This document shows, one piece after another, positions 63,418-64,000 of a stretch of DNA of 64,000 bases (position 1 is its first letter; each line of letters starts with the position of its first letter). Under the pieces are notes generated by a model. The model had not been told where the DNA came from and searched no databases. It was given only the letters and a program-made list of their open reading frames with translations. Source of the stretch: Rhizobium indicum (GTDB taxonomy: Bacteria; Pseudomonadota; Alphaproteobacteria; Rhizobiales; Rhizobiaceae); NCBI RefSeq assembly GCF_005862305.2, contig NZ_CP054022.1:744001-808000 (forward strand), given 5' to 3'. Both the position numbers and the translations under genes were made by a program.

Positions 63418-64000
63418 TTCGAAGATTTTCGTCGGCCTGAGGCCAACGAGCAAAAAATCAGCTCCGCTCCGCGAGCCTTACCAGTCGAAATGCCAGTGGG
63501 ACGGCTGCGAAAGCGGCGGCGCCAATCGCGCGCCCGTTGGGCGAGATGCGGAGGGTTTGTACCTGTTGTTCTGCCCGCAACATGCGAGGGAATACAACAA
63601 GGGATATAATTTCGCGAGCAATCTGTCTGATCCGGTGACCGCCCGCTATCAGAGGGAAGCAGCAAACGGCAGCCGTAAGACGTGGGGGACCCGCCTTGAT
63701 CAGGCGACAGAGATGCCGCTTCCTTCGACCGTTCGCTCCGGTACGGCAAAAGCCCTTAACGCACGCAAGATTGCTGCACGACATCAAGCTACGAAAGCTG
63801 ATCTCCAGCGGCGTAAGCTCAAGGTATTGGAAGCAAAAGCCTTCGAAACGCTCGGTCTTTCGCAGGACGCGACGCCTGAGGAAATTAGACGACGCTACAA
63901 ACTGATGCTCAAGATGCACCATCCGGACGCTAACCGAGGAGATCGAAACTCCGAAGATGAACTCCGGGCGGCAATCGACGCCCATAAGATCCTCAAGTTG
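63407..64000 (+). CDS. J-domain (DnaJ-like) protein, 3' end beyond window
   Basis: 198 residues are visible from the ATG at 63407 (MTYDSKIFVGLRPTSKKSAP), open to the right edge. A Cys-containing N-terminal part (YQSKCQWDGCESGG, FCPQHAREYN) may bind zinc. The J domain begins near residue 145: FETLGLSQDATPEEIRRRYK, then the signature HPD in MHHPDANRGDR. It would stimulate an Hsp70. This architecture (N-terminal Cys region, C-terminal J domain) is seen in rhizobial DnaJ-like proteins of about 205 residues, so only a few residues are probably missing. Confidence 0.88.
   Translation, partial: MTYDSKIFVGLRPTSKKSAPLREPYQSKCQWDGCESGGANRAPVGRDAEGLYLLFCPQHAREYNKGYNFASNLSDPVTARYQREAANGSRKTWGTRLDQATEMPLPSTVRSGTAKALNARKIAARHQATKADLQRRKLKVLEAKAFETLGLSQDATPEEIRRRYKLMLKMHHPDANRGDRNSEDELRAAIDAHKILKL

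Noticed and set aside
1..64000. Replication/partition genes (repABC), trb channel genes, tRNA or rRNA genes, insertion sequences
   Set aside because: Looked for by their characteristic motifs and not seen; the ParB-like gene lacks a partner parA and is of the plasmid DUF932-associated type.

Overview
The window looks like part of a large conjugative plasmid or chromid of a Rhizobiales alphaproteobacterium (Rhizobium, Ensifer, Agrobacterium or a close relative). The reasons are the traA / oriT / traC-traD-traG layout of the Ti and rhizobial plasmid family, high GC, a plasmid gene set typical of rhizobia (DUF736, DUF2493, toprim/DUF7146, DUF1173, DUF932, ParB-like), HWE-family histidine kinases, DUF982, and GGAAC-N16/17-CGTT motifs of the alphaproteobacterial general stress sigma factor EcfG. 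No replication genes, trb mating-channel genes, tRNA or rRNA lie in the window.

Region 1 (1-7.0 kb): DNA-transfer genes. The TraA relaxase-helicase reads leftwards and runs off the left edge; traC, traD and the coupling protein traG read rightwards; a Ti-type oriT lies between them. Region 2 (6.7-19.1 kb): plasmid accessory genes, mostly on the minus strand and each with a strong GGAG ribosome site, interspersed with GC-rich inverted repeats and two toxin-antitoxin pairs. Several genes here carry one-base frameshifts (phnA-like, a toxin, the large ParB-like gene).

Region 3 (19.2-36.0 kb): a secretion island. A 2666-residue RTX haem peroxidase of the peroxicin type, a type I secretion ABC transporter, a second RTX protein with an N-terminal membrane anchor, an HlyD-type adaptor and a short HWE histidine kinase form one minus-strand run. 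A histidine kinase and a NarL-type response regulator sit beside its promoter and probably control it.

Region 4 (36-56 kb): a stress and envelope mosaic. It holds an AI-2E family membrane protein, manganese catalase, an HWE kinase operon, RsgA, a lone receiver, a broken adenylate cyclase, an ABC exporter with an AttH/CrtC-like partner, a small esterase, DUF72, DUF982, many small stress-type ORFs and an MFS transporter. Three good EcfG-type promoter matches lie in this region.

Region 5 (56.5-60.8 kb): a tightly coupled four-gene cassette of a vWA protein, a Ser/Thr kinase with an FHA-like tail, a PPP-family metallophosphatase, and a zinc-ribbon protein with a C-terminal membrane segment. It resembles a kinase/phosphatase/vWA signalling triad but with a calcineurin-type rather than PP2C phosphatase. 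This is the best candidate for a little-described system in the window. Region 6 (60.8-64 kb): ribosomal protein bS21, a PIN-domain toxin-antitoxin pair, and the start of a J-domain protein cut by the right edge.
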